DNA from: Bradyrhizobium sp. SSBR45G
Lineage (GTDB): Bacteria; Pseudomonadota; Alphaproteobacteria; Rhizobiales; Xanthobacteraceae
DNA length: 61,329 nucleotides
NCBI RefSeq assembly: GCF_030159255.1
Contig: NZ_BSCT01000046.1
Location: forward strand, 1 to 61,329
Direction of reading: 5' to 3'
The position numbers and the translations under genes are program-made. Below are positions 27,878 to 36,866 of the stretch, one piece after another. The notes under the pieces were generated by a model. It saw only the letters and a program-made list of their open reading frames with translations, was not told where the DNA came from and did not search any database. How positions within the stretch are numbered: position 1 is the stretch's first letter; the number at the start of each line of letters is the position of its first letter.

Positions 27878-28575
27878 GACAGCCGAAGCTCCAGCGCTTG
27901 CGAGGTATAGAATCCGTTGGCGATGCGGCAGCTGCGCGCGCAACGCCAGTCGGCGAGATCGGGATGGTCGGCAATCAGCCGGTGCAGCTTCTGCTCTGCG
28001 ACCGGCTCGATCGCCGGCGCCCGGTTGCCGCGCGGAAACACCCGCCCGACCGCGTGCATCACCGCGAGCAGCGGCGTGCGCGGCGCGTAGGTCATCAGGA
28101 TCGCCTCGGAGGTGCGCGCGGACAGGCCAGCCACGATCCGCACGGCGTCCTCGGTGCGGTAGTGGATGAAGGAATCCATCGCCACCACGAAGTTGAAGCC
28201 GCCGTGCCGGGGATCGAGCATGTCGCCGGCGACGAAGCGGATCGCATTGCGGCCGATGTCGTCGGGCAGCCGGCGCTGGGCGATCTCGATCAGGGTCGGC
28301 GAGATGTCGACGGCGACGACCTCGGCGCCGCGGCGCGCCACCTCGATCGAGAAGCTGCCGGTGCCGCAGCCGGCATCCAGGATCCGCGCGCCGCGCAGAT
28401 CGAGCGGCAGCCATGACAGCAGCGTCCGCCGCATCTCGTCGCGGCCGGCGCGCACGGTGGCGCGGATGCGGCCGACCGGCGCATCCGAGGTCAGCCGCGT
28501 CCAGGCGGCGACCGCGGTGCGGTCGAAATAGGTCTCCACTTCACTGCGGCGGGCGAGATATTGCGCTGAGGTCAT
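27874..28575 (-). CDS. bchM: BchM, Mg-protoporphyrin IX O-methyltransferase
   Basis: This 233-aa enzyme methylates the C13 propionate of Mg-protoporphyrin IX with S-adenosylmethionine. The SAM site is ILDAGCGTGSFSIEVARRGA (about residues 65-84), with VAVDIS following. The N-terminal RSEVETYFDRTAVAAW is typical of BchM. It is followed by lhaA (4-bp overlap) and preceded by bchL with a 15-bp gap. Confidence 0.97.
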   Translation of the reverse strand: MTSAQYLARRSEVETYFDRTAVAAWTRLTSDAPVGRIRATVRAGRDEMRRTLLSWLPLDLRGARILDAGCGTGSFSIEVARRGAEVVAVDISPTLIEIAQRRLPDDIGRNAIRFVAGDMLDPRHGGFNFVVAMDSFIHYRTEDAVRIVAGLSARTSEAILMTYAPRTPLLAVMHAVGRVFPRGNRAPAIEPVAEQKLHRLIADHPDLADWRCARSCRIANGFYTSQALELRLS

Positions 28576-28590
28576 CGGAGACAGCCCTGC

Positions 28591-29499
28591 TCAATCGAAA
28601 CCAAGGAGATCGAAGATGTCGCGATCCTTGAGCGGCACCGCCTGCATCGGCTCGCTGCCGGCGAGCATCGAGGCCGCGAGGCGCAGATACTCATTCTGGG
28701 CGCGCTCGACATCCGGCGAGGGCTCCATCTCGAACAGCGTGCATTTCTTGAGCCGGCTCTTGCGGATGACATCGAGATCGGGGAAATGCGCAACGGTCTT
28801 GAGGCCGGCGCGCTCGTTGAACTTGTCGATCTGGTCGGTCGCCGCACTGCGATTGGCGATGACGCCGCCGAGCCGCACCGGATAGTTGCGCGACTTGGCC
28901 TGGATCGCGGCGACGATGCGGTTCATCGCGAAGATCGAGTCGAAATCATTGGCGGCCACGATCAGCGCGCGGTCGGCATGCTGCAAGGGGGCCGCGAAGC
29001 CGCCGCAGACGACGTCGCCGAGCACATCGAAGATCACCACGTCGGTGTCCTCGAGCAGATGATGCTCCTTGAGCAGCTTCACGGTCTGGCCGACGACATA
29101 GCCGCCGCAGCCAGTGCCGGCCGGCGGGCCGCCCGCCTCCACGCACATCACGCCGTTATAGCCCTGGTAGACGAAGTCCTCGGGGCGCAGCTCCTCGGCG
29201 TGGAAATTGACCTGCTCGAGAATGTCGATGACGGTCGGCACCAGCCGCTTGGTGAGGGTGAAGGTCGAGTCGTGCTTGGGATCGCAGCCGATCTGCAGCA
29301 CGCGCTTGCCGAGCTTGGACAGCGCGACCGAGAGGTTCGACGACGTCGTGCTCTTGCCGATGCCGCCCTTGCCGTACACCGAGAACACCTTGGCGGTGTC
29401 GATGACGACGCTCGGATCGAGCTGAACCTGCACGCTGCCGGCCCCATCAGGGCGACGCAATGCCGTCGAGGCGATCGGCGGTCTCAAGGTGACATTCAT
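28591..29499 (-). CDS. bchL: BchL, dark protochlorophyllide reductase iron protein
   Basis: This 302-aa NifH-like ATPase donates electrons to BchN-BchB. The P-loop is GKGGIGKSTTSSN (about residues 43-55). The bridging cluster cysteines lie in GGPPAGTGCGGYV and GDVVCGGFAAPL. The start overlaps the bchH stop by 4 bp. BchL is oxygen-sensitive, so its activity, as with BchXYZ, depends on low oxygen. Confidence 0.97.
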   Translation of the reverse strand: MNVTLRPPIASTALRRPDGAGSVQVQLDPSVVIDTAKVFSVYGKGGIGKSTTSSNLSVALSKLGKRVLQIGCDPKHDSTFTLTKRLVPTVIDILEQVNFHAEELRPEDFVYQGYNGVMCVEAGGPPAGTGCGGYVVGQTVKLLKEHHLLEDTDVVIFDVLGDVVCGGFAAPLQHADRALIVAANDFDSIFAMNRIVAAIQAKSRNYPVRLGGVIANRSAATDQIDKFNERAGLKTVAHFPDLDVIRKSRLKKCTLFEMEPSPDVERAQNEYLRLAASMLAGSEPMQAVPLKDRDIFDLLGFD

Positions 29500-32400
29500 G
29501 CGGCAACTCCCACGCCTTCGAGGCGATCTTCGAGTTCTTCACCGGCCTTGCGCAGCACGTCGAGCATTTCCGGATCGGGTGACCAGTATTTGCGTTCATG
29601 CGCCTCGATCAGCCGGTTCGCGACTTTTGCCGAGGCGACGGGATTGAGCGTCGCCAGGCGATCGCGCATCTGCGGATCGAGCACGAATGTCTCGGTGAGC
29701 TGCCGGTACACCCAGGGCGCGACGGCGCCCGTGGTCGCCGACCAGCCCATCGTGTTGGTGACGTGCTCTTCGATCTGGCGTACGCCCTCATAACCATGCT
29801 TGAGCATGCCCTCGTACCATTTCGGATTGAGCATGCGGGTGCGGGTCTCGAGCGCGACCTGCTCGGACAAGGTGCGAACCGTGCCGGCTCCGCGGGTCTG
29901 ATCGCCGATATAGACCGGCGCCGAGGTCCCGCCCTTGGCCATCCGCACCGCGCGGCTGATGCCCCCCAGCGTGTCGAAGTAATGATCGACGGTGGTGACG
30001 CCGAGCTCGACCGAGTCGAGGTTCTGATAGGCGAGGTCGACCGTGGCGAGCGCGCTCTTCAGCAGCGCCGCCTGCTGCACCGGCTGGCCCTTCACGCCAT
30101 AGGCGAAGCTCTTGCGGCGCGTATAGGTCTCGGCCAGTTCGTCCTCGTCATCCCAGCGGCCGTTCTCCACCAGATGATTGACGTTCGACCCATAGGCGCC
30201 GTCGGCATTGCCAAACACCCGCAGCGACGCCGTTTCCAGGTCGCATTGATGCGCGGCCTGATAGGCCAGCGTATGCTTGCGGACGAAGTTGAGTTCGACC
30301 GGCTCGTCGGCCGTCGCCGCGAGATAGCAGGCCTCGGCCAGCAGCTTGATCTGGAGCGGCAACAGATCGCGGAAGATGCCGGACATCGTGATGATCACGT
30401 CGATCCGGGGACGGCCGAGCTGGTCGAGCGGAATGAGCTCGGCACCGGTCAGGCGGCCATAGCCGTCGAAGCGCGGCTTGGCACCGAGCAGCGCCAGCGC
30501 CTGCCCGATCGGCGCGCCCTCGTTCTTGAGGTTGTCGGTGCCCCACAGCACGATCGCGACGGATTCCGGCAGACCGTTGCCTTCGGCAACATGCTTGTCG
30601 ATCAGGCGCTGCGCCTGTAGCGCGCCGTCCTGCACCGCATAGACGCTGGGAATGCGGAACGGATCGAAGCCATGAAGATTGCGGCCGGTCGGCAGGATCG
30701 ACGGCGTCCGGAGCAGATCGCCGCCCGGCGCCGGCCGGATGAACCTGCCGTCGAGCGCCCGAATGAGACTTGGAATCTCGTGGTCCTGCGCCAGCAGCGC
30801 GTCGATGCCTGCGAGCTCCTTCAACAGCGCCGACGTCGCGGCATCCGTTCCGGAGGCATCCAGCTTGTCGCCGCGCACGATCGCCTCGAGCAGCGCCTTG
30901 TCCGGCCGCGTTCCGTGCGAGGCATCGGCCACCGCCTGCAGCATCTCGACGCGCTCTTCCGGAGACGGCGGCTCGCCGACGACATGAAGGCCGTGCGGGA
31001 TCAACGCATATTCGAGCTCGAGCACGGCGTCCGACAATTGGCCGATCTGCCGTGCCGCATCGGTCCAGGCCGGCTCCGCCGCGCCGAGATCCAGCGCACT
31101 GGCCTGGGCCTGGATGATGGTGGCGAGGTCGGCACGCTCTGCATCCTCGTCGGGCGGCAGGCCACGCCAGCGCTCGATCGACGCCTTCAGCTCGACCAGC
31201 CCCTTGTAGAGACCGGCATGGGCGACCGGCGGGGTCAAATAGCTGATCAACGTCGCCGCCGAGCGGCGCTTGGCGATCGTGCCCTCGGACGGGTTGTTCG
31301 ACGCATAGAGATAGATGTTCGGCAGATCGCCGATCATGCGCTCCGGCCAGCACGCCGCCGACAGGCCGGTCTGCTTGCCCGGCATGAATTCGAGCGCCCC
31401 GTGGGTGCCAAAATGCAGCACGGCGCTGGCGGCGAAATCCTCGCGGAGCCAGCGGTAGAAGGCCGAGAAGGCATGCGTCGGCGCAAAGCCCTTCTCGAAC
31501 AGGAGCCGCATCGGATCGCCTTCGTAGCCGAAGGCGGGCTGGATGCCGACGAAGACGTTTCCGAAACGCTCGCCGAGAACGAAGATCGAGCTGCCGTCGC
31601 TCTGCTGCCGGCCGGGCGCCGGGCCCCATTGCGCCTCGATCTGCCGCAGCCATTTTTCCCTGCGGACGTGATCGTTGGCGGAAATGCGCACGTGCACGTT
31701 GGCGTCCGCTCCGAACCGGGCGGCGTTGCCGACCACGATGCGCTCGCGCAGCTCATCGGCCGTGTCTGGACACTCGACCTGGTAGCCTTCGCGCTTCATG
31801 GCCTGAAGCGTGCGATGCAGGGATTCGAACACCGCAAGAAAAGCGGCCGTGCCGGTGTTGCCGGCGTTGGGCGGGAAATTGAACAGGACGATCGCGACCT
31901 TGCGATCCCGGCGCTCGGCGCGGCGCATCGCGACCAGACGCGCGGTCCGCGCCGCCAGCGTTTCGGCCCGCTCGCTGCACACCTGCATCTGGCCGGCGGT
32001 CTCGGCGGGGGGAAACTTGCAGGCCCGGTCACAGCCGGTGCAGGCGGCCCCTGCTCCGTCCGAGCGACCGCCGAACACCAGCGGCCCACTCGCGCCATCG
32101 AGCTCGGGGATCGCCACCATGATGGTGCTCTCGACCGGCATCAGGCCGCGATCGGACGCGCCCCACTGCTCCAGGGTCTGGAACTCGACCGGGTGCGCGG
32201 CAAGATAAGGCACGTCCAGCGTGGCAAGGATGTCCTCGGCCGCCCGGGAGTCGTTGTAGGCAGGTCCGCCCACCAGCGAAAATCCGGTCAGCGAGACCAC
32301 GGCGTCGACCGCGCTGCGGCCGTCCTTCATGAAGAAGCGCTCGATCGCCGGACGCTGGTCCAGGCCGCTGGCAAAGGCGGGGATCACGCGCAGGCCCTTG

Positions 32401-33224
32401 GCCTCGAACGCTGCGATCATGCCGTCATAGTGACTGGCATTGCCGGCGATCAGATAGGAGCGCAGCAGCAGCAGCCCGACCGTGCCGCGGGCATTGTCGA
32501 CGCGGGGCAAGGCGTCGACCACGTCGCTGATGCGGGCCTTCATGCGCGGATGATAGACGCCGATATCGGCATACTCGATCGGCGCGCCCGGCTTGACGAG
32601 GCCGCGCAGGCTGCGACGCGGTCCATCCGCGTAGCGGTCGACCAGCAGCTGCACCATGTTGGTGATGTTCTGCTCGGAGCCGGCCAGCCAATATTGCAGC
32701 GTCAGGAAATAGGCGCGCATGTCCTGCGCGGTGCCGGGAATGAAGCGCAGCAGCTTCGGCAGCTGGCGCAACATCTTCATCTCGCCCTTGCCGCCAGGCG
32801 CCTTGCCGGAGCGGTTGCCGCGCAGCTTCTTGAGCCAGCCGATCGCGCCGCCGGCCTCGATGCTCATGTCGAATTTGCCGATCCGCGTGAGCTTGACCAC
32901 CTCGGAGGCGGACATGCAGCAGATCATCGCATCGCAATCGTTGCGGCGCGCGACCAGCGCGGGCATCACGGCACGCGCGTGCTCGTCGAGGAACATCATC
33001 GTCACGAGGATGATGTCGCCGCGGGCAATGTCGGCCTTGCAGCGCGCCAGCGCGGCGTCGTCAGTGCCCCAATCATCAGCCGCGTGAACCGAAAGCTCGA
33101 GCCCCGGGAAGTCCCGCCTCAACGCCGTGTGAGCACGCGCCGCCGCACCCGACAGATGACTATCCATCGTCACGATCACGACCCGGATGGGCGTCTTGTC
33201 AGCGACCGAAATGCGCTTTGGCAT
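29496..33224 (-). CDS. bchH: BchH, magnesium chelatase H subunit
   Basis: This 1242-aa porphyrin-binding subunit inserts Mg2+ into protoporphyrin IX with BchI and BchD, which are not in this window. Recognisable parts are the N-terminal RVVIVTMDSHLSGAA, HFGTHGALEFMPGKQ and the ATP-chelatase-like GVKGQPVQQAALL. The length is normal. The start overlaps the 3' end of bchB by 26 bp, and the stop overlaps bchL. It belongs to the bchF superoperon. Confidence 0.97.
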   Translation of the reverse strand: MPKRISVADKTPIRVVIVTMDSHLSGAAARAHTALRRDFPGLELSVHAADDWGTDDAALARCKADIARGDIILVTMMFLDEHARAVMPALVARRNDCDAMICCMSASEVVKLTRIGKFDMSIEAGGAIGWLKKLRGNRSGKAPGGKGEMKMLRQLPKLLRFIPGTAQDMRAYFLTLQYWLAGSEQNITNMVQLLVDRYADGPRRSLRGLVKPGAPIEYADIGVYHPRMKARISDVVDALPRVDNARGTVGLLLLRSYLIAGNASHYDGMIAAFEAKGLRVIPAFASGLDQRPAIERFFMKDGRSAVDAVVSLTGFSLVGGPAYNDSRAAEDILATLDVPYLAAHPVEFQTLEQWGASDRGLMPVESTIMVAIPELDGASGPLVFGGRSDGAGAACTGCDRACKFPPAETAGQMQVCSERAETLAARTARLVAMRRAERRDRKVAIVLFNFPPNAGNTGTAAFLAVFESLHRTLQAMKREGYQVECPDTADELRERIVVGNAARFGADANVHVRISANDHVRREKWLRQIEAQWGPAPGRQQSDGSSIFVLGERFGNVFVGIQPAFGYEGDPMRLLFEKGFAPTHAFSAFYRWLREDFAASAVLHFGTHGALEFMPGKQTGLSAACWPERMIGDLPNIYLYASNNPSEGTIAKRRSAATLISYLTPPVAHAGLYKGLVELKASIERWRGLPPDEDAERADLATIIQAQASALDLGAAEPAWTDAARQIGQLSDAVLELEYALIPHGLHVVGEPPSPEERVEMLQAVADASHGTRPDKALLEAIVRGDKLDASGTDAATSALLKELAGIDALLAQDHEIPSLIRALDGRFIRPAPGGDLLRTPSILPTGRNLHGFDPFRIPSVYAVQDGALQAQRLIDKHVAEGNGLPESVAIVLWGTDNLKNEGAPIGQALALLGAKPRFDGYGRLTGAELIPLDQLGRPRIDVIITMSGIFRDLLPLQIKLLAEACYLAATADEPVELNFVRKHTLAYQAAHQCDLETASLRVFGNADGAYGSNVNHLVENGRWDDEDELAETYTRRKSFAYGVKGQPVQQAALLKSALATVDLAYQNLDSVELGVTTVDHYFDTLGGISRAVRMAKGGTSAPVYIGDQTRGAGTVRTLSEQVALETRTRMLNPKWYEGMLKHGYEGVRQIEEHVTNTMGWSATTGAVAPWVYRQLTETFVLDPQMRDRLATLNPVASAKVANRLIEAHERKYWSPDPEMLDVLRKAGEELEDRLEGVGVAA

Positions 33225-34752
33225 CGTACAAGGTCTCGAGTGTGATCAGGTTGACATTGCGCTCGCGCGCGAACCGCTCCGTGTTGCGACGCGCCTTGCC
33301 GCGAACGAAGAAGGGAATCTTGGTCAGCTCGCGCTCGGCGTCAGAGGCCCAGGCGAGCTCGGTAGACGTGACGGGTTCGACGACGCGCACCGGCGGGGAC
33401 GCGGGCGCCGCAGGGGCGGCGCCGAGATGCGAGGGCGCGTGATCGGCGAATTCGTGGTCCTCGCGGAACATGCCGAGCAGATGCTCTTCCAGGCCCATCA
33501 TCAGCGGATGCACCCAGGTATCGAACAGCACGTTGGCGCCTTCGAAGCCCATCTGCGGCGAGTAGCGCGCCGGGAAATCCTGCACATGGCACGGCGACGA
33601 GATCACCGCGCAGGGAACGCCGAGTCGCTTGGCGATGTGGCGCTCCATCTGCGTGCCGAGCACGAGCTCAGGCCGCAGCTCGCCGACGCGGGCTTCGACC
33701 TCGAGATAGTCGTCAGTGATCAGTGGCTCGACGCCGTAGATCGCGGCGGCTTCGCGGATCTCGCGGGCGAACTCGCGCGAATAGGTGCCGAGACCGACGA
33801 CCTCGAAGCCGAGCTCCTGGGTCGCGACGCGCGCCGCGGCCACGGCATGGGTCGCATCGCCGAAGATGAAGACGCGCTTGCCGGTGAGATAGGTCGAATC
33901 GACCGAGCGCGAATACCAGGGCAGCCGGCTCTCGGTGCGTGCCAGGACCGGCGCCGCATCGACGCCGGCGAGCTGGGCCACCTCGGCGATGAACTCGCGC
34001 GTCGCGGTGACGCCGATCGGGATCGTGCGCGTATAGGGCTGGCCGAACTGGCGCTGCAGCCATTGCGCCGCGGTCGCGGCGATCTCGGGATAGAGCACGA
34101 TGTTGAAATCGGCCAGGGGAAGACGGGCGAGATCGGCCGGCGTCGCGTTCCACGGCGCCACGACGTTGATCTCGATGCCGAGCTCCACAACCTGCCTGGT
34201 CACTTCCGCGAGGTCGTCGCGGTGACGGAAGCCGAGCGCCGTCGGACCAAGCAGGTTGCAGACTGGACGAGCGCCTGTCTCCTTCTCACGGCGGGGGGAG
34301 CCATCAGCGGAAGACGCAGCCAACGCCCGTACAATCCGGTAGAACGTTTCCGAGGCGCCCCAATTCTCCTTGCGCTGATAGGCCGGCAGTTCGAGCGGGA
34401 TCACCGGAATCGGAAGCCTGAGCGCCTGCGCGAGCCCGCCTGGATCATCCTGGATCAGCTCGGCCGTGCAGGACGCGCCGACAATCATGGCCTGCGGCTG
34501 GAAGCGGTCATAGGCCGCGCGCACGGCGCTTTGCAGCAGGTCGGCGGTGTCGCCGCCGAGATCGCGCGCCTGGAAGGTGGTGTAGGTGACGGGCGGACGG
34601 CGATCGCGGCGCTCGATCATCGTGAACAGGAGATCGGCGTAGGTGTCGCCCTGCGGCGCATGCAGCACGTAGTGCACGTCGCGCATCGCGGTCGCAATGC
34701 GCATCGCTCCGATGTGCGGCGGGCCTTCATATGTCCAGACCGACAGCTGCAT
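33199..34752 (-). CDS. bchB: BchB, dark protochlorophyllide reductase subunit B
   Basis: This 517-aa NifK-like subunit forms the catalytic heterotetramer with BchN that reduces protochlorophyllide C17-C18. The N-terminus MQLSVWTYEGPPHIGAMRIA and the ILVGASCTAEL-like AMIVGASCTAELIQDDPGG carry cluster ligands. A less conserved alanine-rich linker (about residues 425-460) precedes the C-terminal domain of unknown role. Its start is 1 bp from the bchN stop. Confidence 0.97.
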   Translation of the reverse strand: MQLSVWTYEGPPHIGAMRIATAMRDVHYVLHAPQGDTYADLLFTMIERRDRRPPVTYTTFQARDLGGDTADLLQSAVRAAYDRFQPQAMIVGASCTAELIQDDPGGLAQALRLPIPVIPLELPAYQRKENWGASETFYRIVRALAASSADGSPRREKETGARPVCNLLGPTALGFRHRDDLAEVTRQVVELGIEINVVAPWNATPADLARLPLADFNIVLYPEIAATAAQWLQRQFGQPYTRTIPIGVTATREFIAEVAQLAGVDAAPVLARTESRLPWYSRSVDSTYLTGKRVFIFGDATHAVAAARVATQELGFEVVGLGTYSREFAREIREAAAIYGVEPLITDDYLEVEARVGELRPELVLGTQMERHIAKRLGVPCAVISSPCHVQDFPARYSPQMGFEGANVLFDTWVHPLMMGLEEHLLGMFREDHEFADHAPSHLGAAPAAPASPPVRVVEPVTSTELAWASDAERELTKIPFFVRGKARRNTERFARERNVNLITLETLYDAKAHFGR

Positions 34753-34753
34753 C

Positions 34754-36040
34754 TCACACCGCCAGTCTGGTTTGACGCAGCAAGGGCCGCGCGAACAGCT
34801 CGGCGAGATCGCCGGCCTGTTCGAAGCCCTGGATCGGCGTGAAGATGAGCTCGATCGACCATTTGGTCGTGAGGCCCTCGGCCTCCAGCGGATTGGCGAG
34901 GCCAAGCCCGCAGACGACGAGGTCCGGCCGAGCGGCGCGACAGCGGTCGAGCTGACGCTCGACATCTTGGCCCTCGCTGAGCAGCACGTCCTGTGGCAGC
35001 AGCTTCAGCTCGGCGGCGAGATGGTCGCGGTGCAGATAGGGCGTGCCGACCTCGACCAGCTCCATGCCGATCTCGCGCGCCAGGAAACGTGCCAGCGGGA
35101 TCTCGATCTGGGAGTCCGGAAACAGGAACACGCGCTTGCCGGCGAGTTGCGCACGGTAGCGGGCCAGCGCGCGCTCGGCCCGCGCCTTGAGCGGGGCGAT
35201 GGTGCGATCGACATGGGCGCGCGAGACGCCGAAGGCTTCAGCGGCTGCGGCGAGCCACAGCGCGGTGCCTTCACCGCCGAGCGGGAACGGCGCCGGGATG
35301 CGGCGGCAGCCGCGCTCCTCGAGCGCGCGTGCGGTATCACCGAGGAACGGCTGCGCCAGCAGCACGCGCGTCTCGGGCCCGATCGCCGGCAGCTCGGACG
35401 AGCGCCGTGGCGGCAGAAAGGAGACCTGGTCGATGCCGAGTGCGGTGAAGGTCCGCCTGAACTGATCCTCGACCACGTCGGCCAGCGCACCAACCACGAG
35501 CAGCGACGGCCGCGCGCCGCGATCGGCTGCAGGCAGCACCGGCACCAGCGATGCGAGACAGGCATCCTCGCCTTGCGTGAACGTGGTCTCGATGCCGCTG
35601 CCCGAGTAGTTGAGCACGCGCACGCCCGGCGAGAAACGCTGCGACAGCCGCAGCGCCGCCCGCGACAGATCGAGCTTGATCACCTCCGACGGACAGGAGC
35701 CGACCAGGAACAACAGCTTGATCTCGGGCCGCCGCGCGAGCAGCTGCGTGACGATGCGGTCGAGCTCGTCATTGGCATCGACGAGCCCGGCGAGGTCGCG
35801 CTCCTCCATGATGGCGGTGGCGAAGCGCGGCTCGGCGAAGATCATGACGCCGGCCGCCGACTGGATCAGATGCGCGCAGGTGCGCGAGCCGACCACGAGG
35901 AAGAACGCGTCCTGAATTTTCCGGTGCAGCCAGACGATGCCGGTCAATCCACAGAACACCTCGCGCTGGCCGCGCTCGCGCAGCACGCCGTCCGGCGACA
36001 CGGTGGATGGAACGGCGCAGGGCTGCGCGTGGATGGTCAT
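34754..36040 (-). CDS. bchN: BchN, dark protochlorophyllide reductase subunit N
   Basis: This 428-aa NifD-like partner of BchB has cluster cysteines in EVFCGLTGIVWLHRK, GSRTCAHLIQSAAGV and VGSCPSEVIKLDL. The ATG at 36040 (MTIHAQPCAVPS) overlaps the bchF stop by 4 bp. The frame upstream is antisense-free but belongs to the bchF coding region in another frame. Length is normal. Confidence 0.97.
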   Translation of the reverse strand: MTIHAQPCAVPSTVSPDGVLRERGQREVFCGLTGIVWLHRKIQDAFFLVVGSRTCAHLIQSAAGVMIFAEPRFATAIMEERDLAGLVDANDELDRIVTQLLARRPEIKLLFLVGSCPSEVIKLDLSRAALRLSQRFSPGVRVLNYSGSGIETTFTQGEDACLASLVPVLPAADRGARPSLLVVGALADVVEDQFRRTFTALGIDQVSFLPPRRSSELPAIGPETRVLLAQPFLGDTARALEERGCRRIPAPFPLGGEGTALWLAAAAEAFGVSRAHVDRTIAPLKARAERALARYRAQLAGKRVFLFPDSQIEIPLARFLAREIGMELVEVGTPYLHRDHLAAELKLLPQDVLLSEGQDVERQLDRCRAARPDLVVCGLGLANPLEAEGLTTKWSIELIFTPIQGFEQAGDLAELFARPLLRQTRLAV

Positions 36041-36738
36041 GACGCGCGCTCCAGGCTGGTGACGGCAGCCCGCGCCATCGCCTGCTCCTGCAGCCGCGCC
36101 GCGCGCAGCTTGAGCAGGAACTGCGTGGCGTTGATCGCGTAGGCGGCGTAGGCGGCGAGCACGAGCAGCATCTGCTGCTGGGCTGTGCCGATATGACCGA
36201 TGATCGCGGCGAGATAGGCCGTATGCAGCGCGATCACCAGCATCGAGAACACGTCCTCCCAGAAGAAGGCCGGGGCGAACAGATAGCGCCCGAACACGAC
36301 CCGCTCCCAGATCGAGCCGGTGATCATGATGGTGTAGAGCAGCGCCGTCTTCAGCACGACGGAGGCGGTGGCGAGCCATAGGCCGTCGCCGGTCGCGAGA
36401 TAACGCGCCACCAGTCCGAGACTGATCAGGAAGACGAGAAATTGCACCGGCGCCAGGATTCCCTGCACCAGGGTCCAGGGCGTCGAGTCCCGCCGAAGCT
36501 TTTCCTCAGGCGTGTAAAGCGCTTGCCGCTTTGCACGCGGCGCGGGCTCAGGTGTGAAGCAGAGTTGACTCCACAGCGACGGATCAGTGGCGAACGTGAA
36601 TTGCGCGTCACATGATGTGTAAAGATGATTTGACAACACCAGTTCCGGGTGGTGCGATGATGGCAACCACAGGGACGTTGTTGGTGCACCGCACTCGGTC
36701 TGGTCAACGCTACGTAGTGCAGTTCGCAAGTGGTGCAT
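36037..36738 (-). CDS. bchF: BchF, 3-vinyl bacteriochlorophyllide hydratase
   Basis: The C-terminal 165 residues (from ALYTPEEKLRRDSTPWTLVQG) are a clear BchF, with four to five membrane segments and TIMITGSIWERVVFGRYLF. It hydrates the C3 vinyl group. The frame as drawn has about 70 extra residues at the N-terminus unlike the family. No ATG, GTG or TTG exists in frame between 36634 and the conserved part, so the start is either ATG at 36738, GTG at 36639, TTG at 36636, or a rare codon such as CTG near 36570. A PpsR box at 36618-36635 lies inside this stretch. The gene is first in the superoperon. Confidence 0.88.
   Translation of the reverse strand: MHHLRTALRSVDQTECGAPTTSLWLPSSHHPELVLSNHLYTSCDAQFTFATDPSLWSQLCFTPEPAPRAKRQALYTPEEKLRRDSTPWTLVQGILAPVQFLVFLISLGLVARYLATGDGLWLATASVVLKTALLYTIMITGSIWERVVFGRYLFAPAFFWEDVFSMLVIALHTAYLAAIIGHIGTAQQQMLLVLAAYAAYAINATQFLLKLRAARLQEQAMARAAVTSLERAS
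36618..36635. promoter_or_regulatory. PpsR box near the bchF start
   Basis: Exact TGT-N12-ACA. It falls between the first ATG of the bchF frame and the conserved BchF region, which suggests that the true transcription or translation start is downstream of, or overlaps, the box. Confidence 0.65.
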
Positions 36739-36794
36739 CGCAAATCCCCGAGTGCGAGCCCGATAGGGGAAACGCTAGACCCGGGCAGTAAGAG

Positions 36795-36828
36795 TGTCAA
36801 CCAAAATTGACGTCAAATAATATTGACG
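36795..36828. promoter_or_regulatory. Two overlapping PpsR-like palindromes between bchF and aerR
   Basis: 36795-36812 is TGT-N12-ACG (one change from the box). 36811-36828 is a perfect palindrome, CGTCAA-ATAATA-TTGACG, with the same GTCA/TGAC core. Their centres are 16 bp apart. They end 38 bp before the aerR start codon. Confidence 0.65.
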
Positions 36829-36866
36829 CAGCGAGTGACGTGCGCTCATATGGAGGGGAGGCGCTT

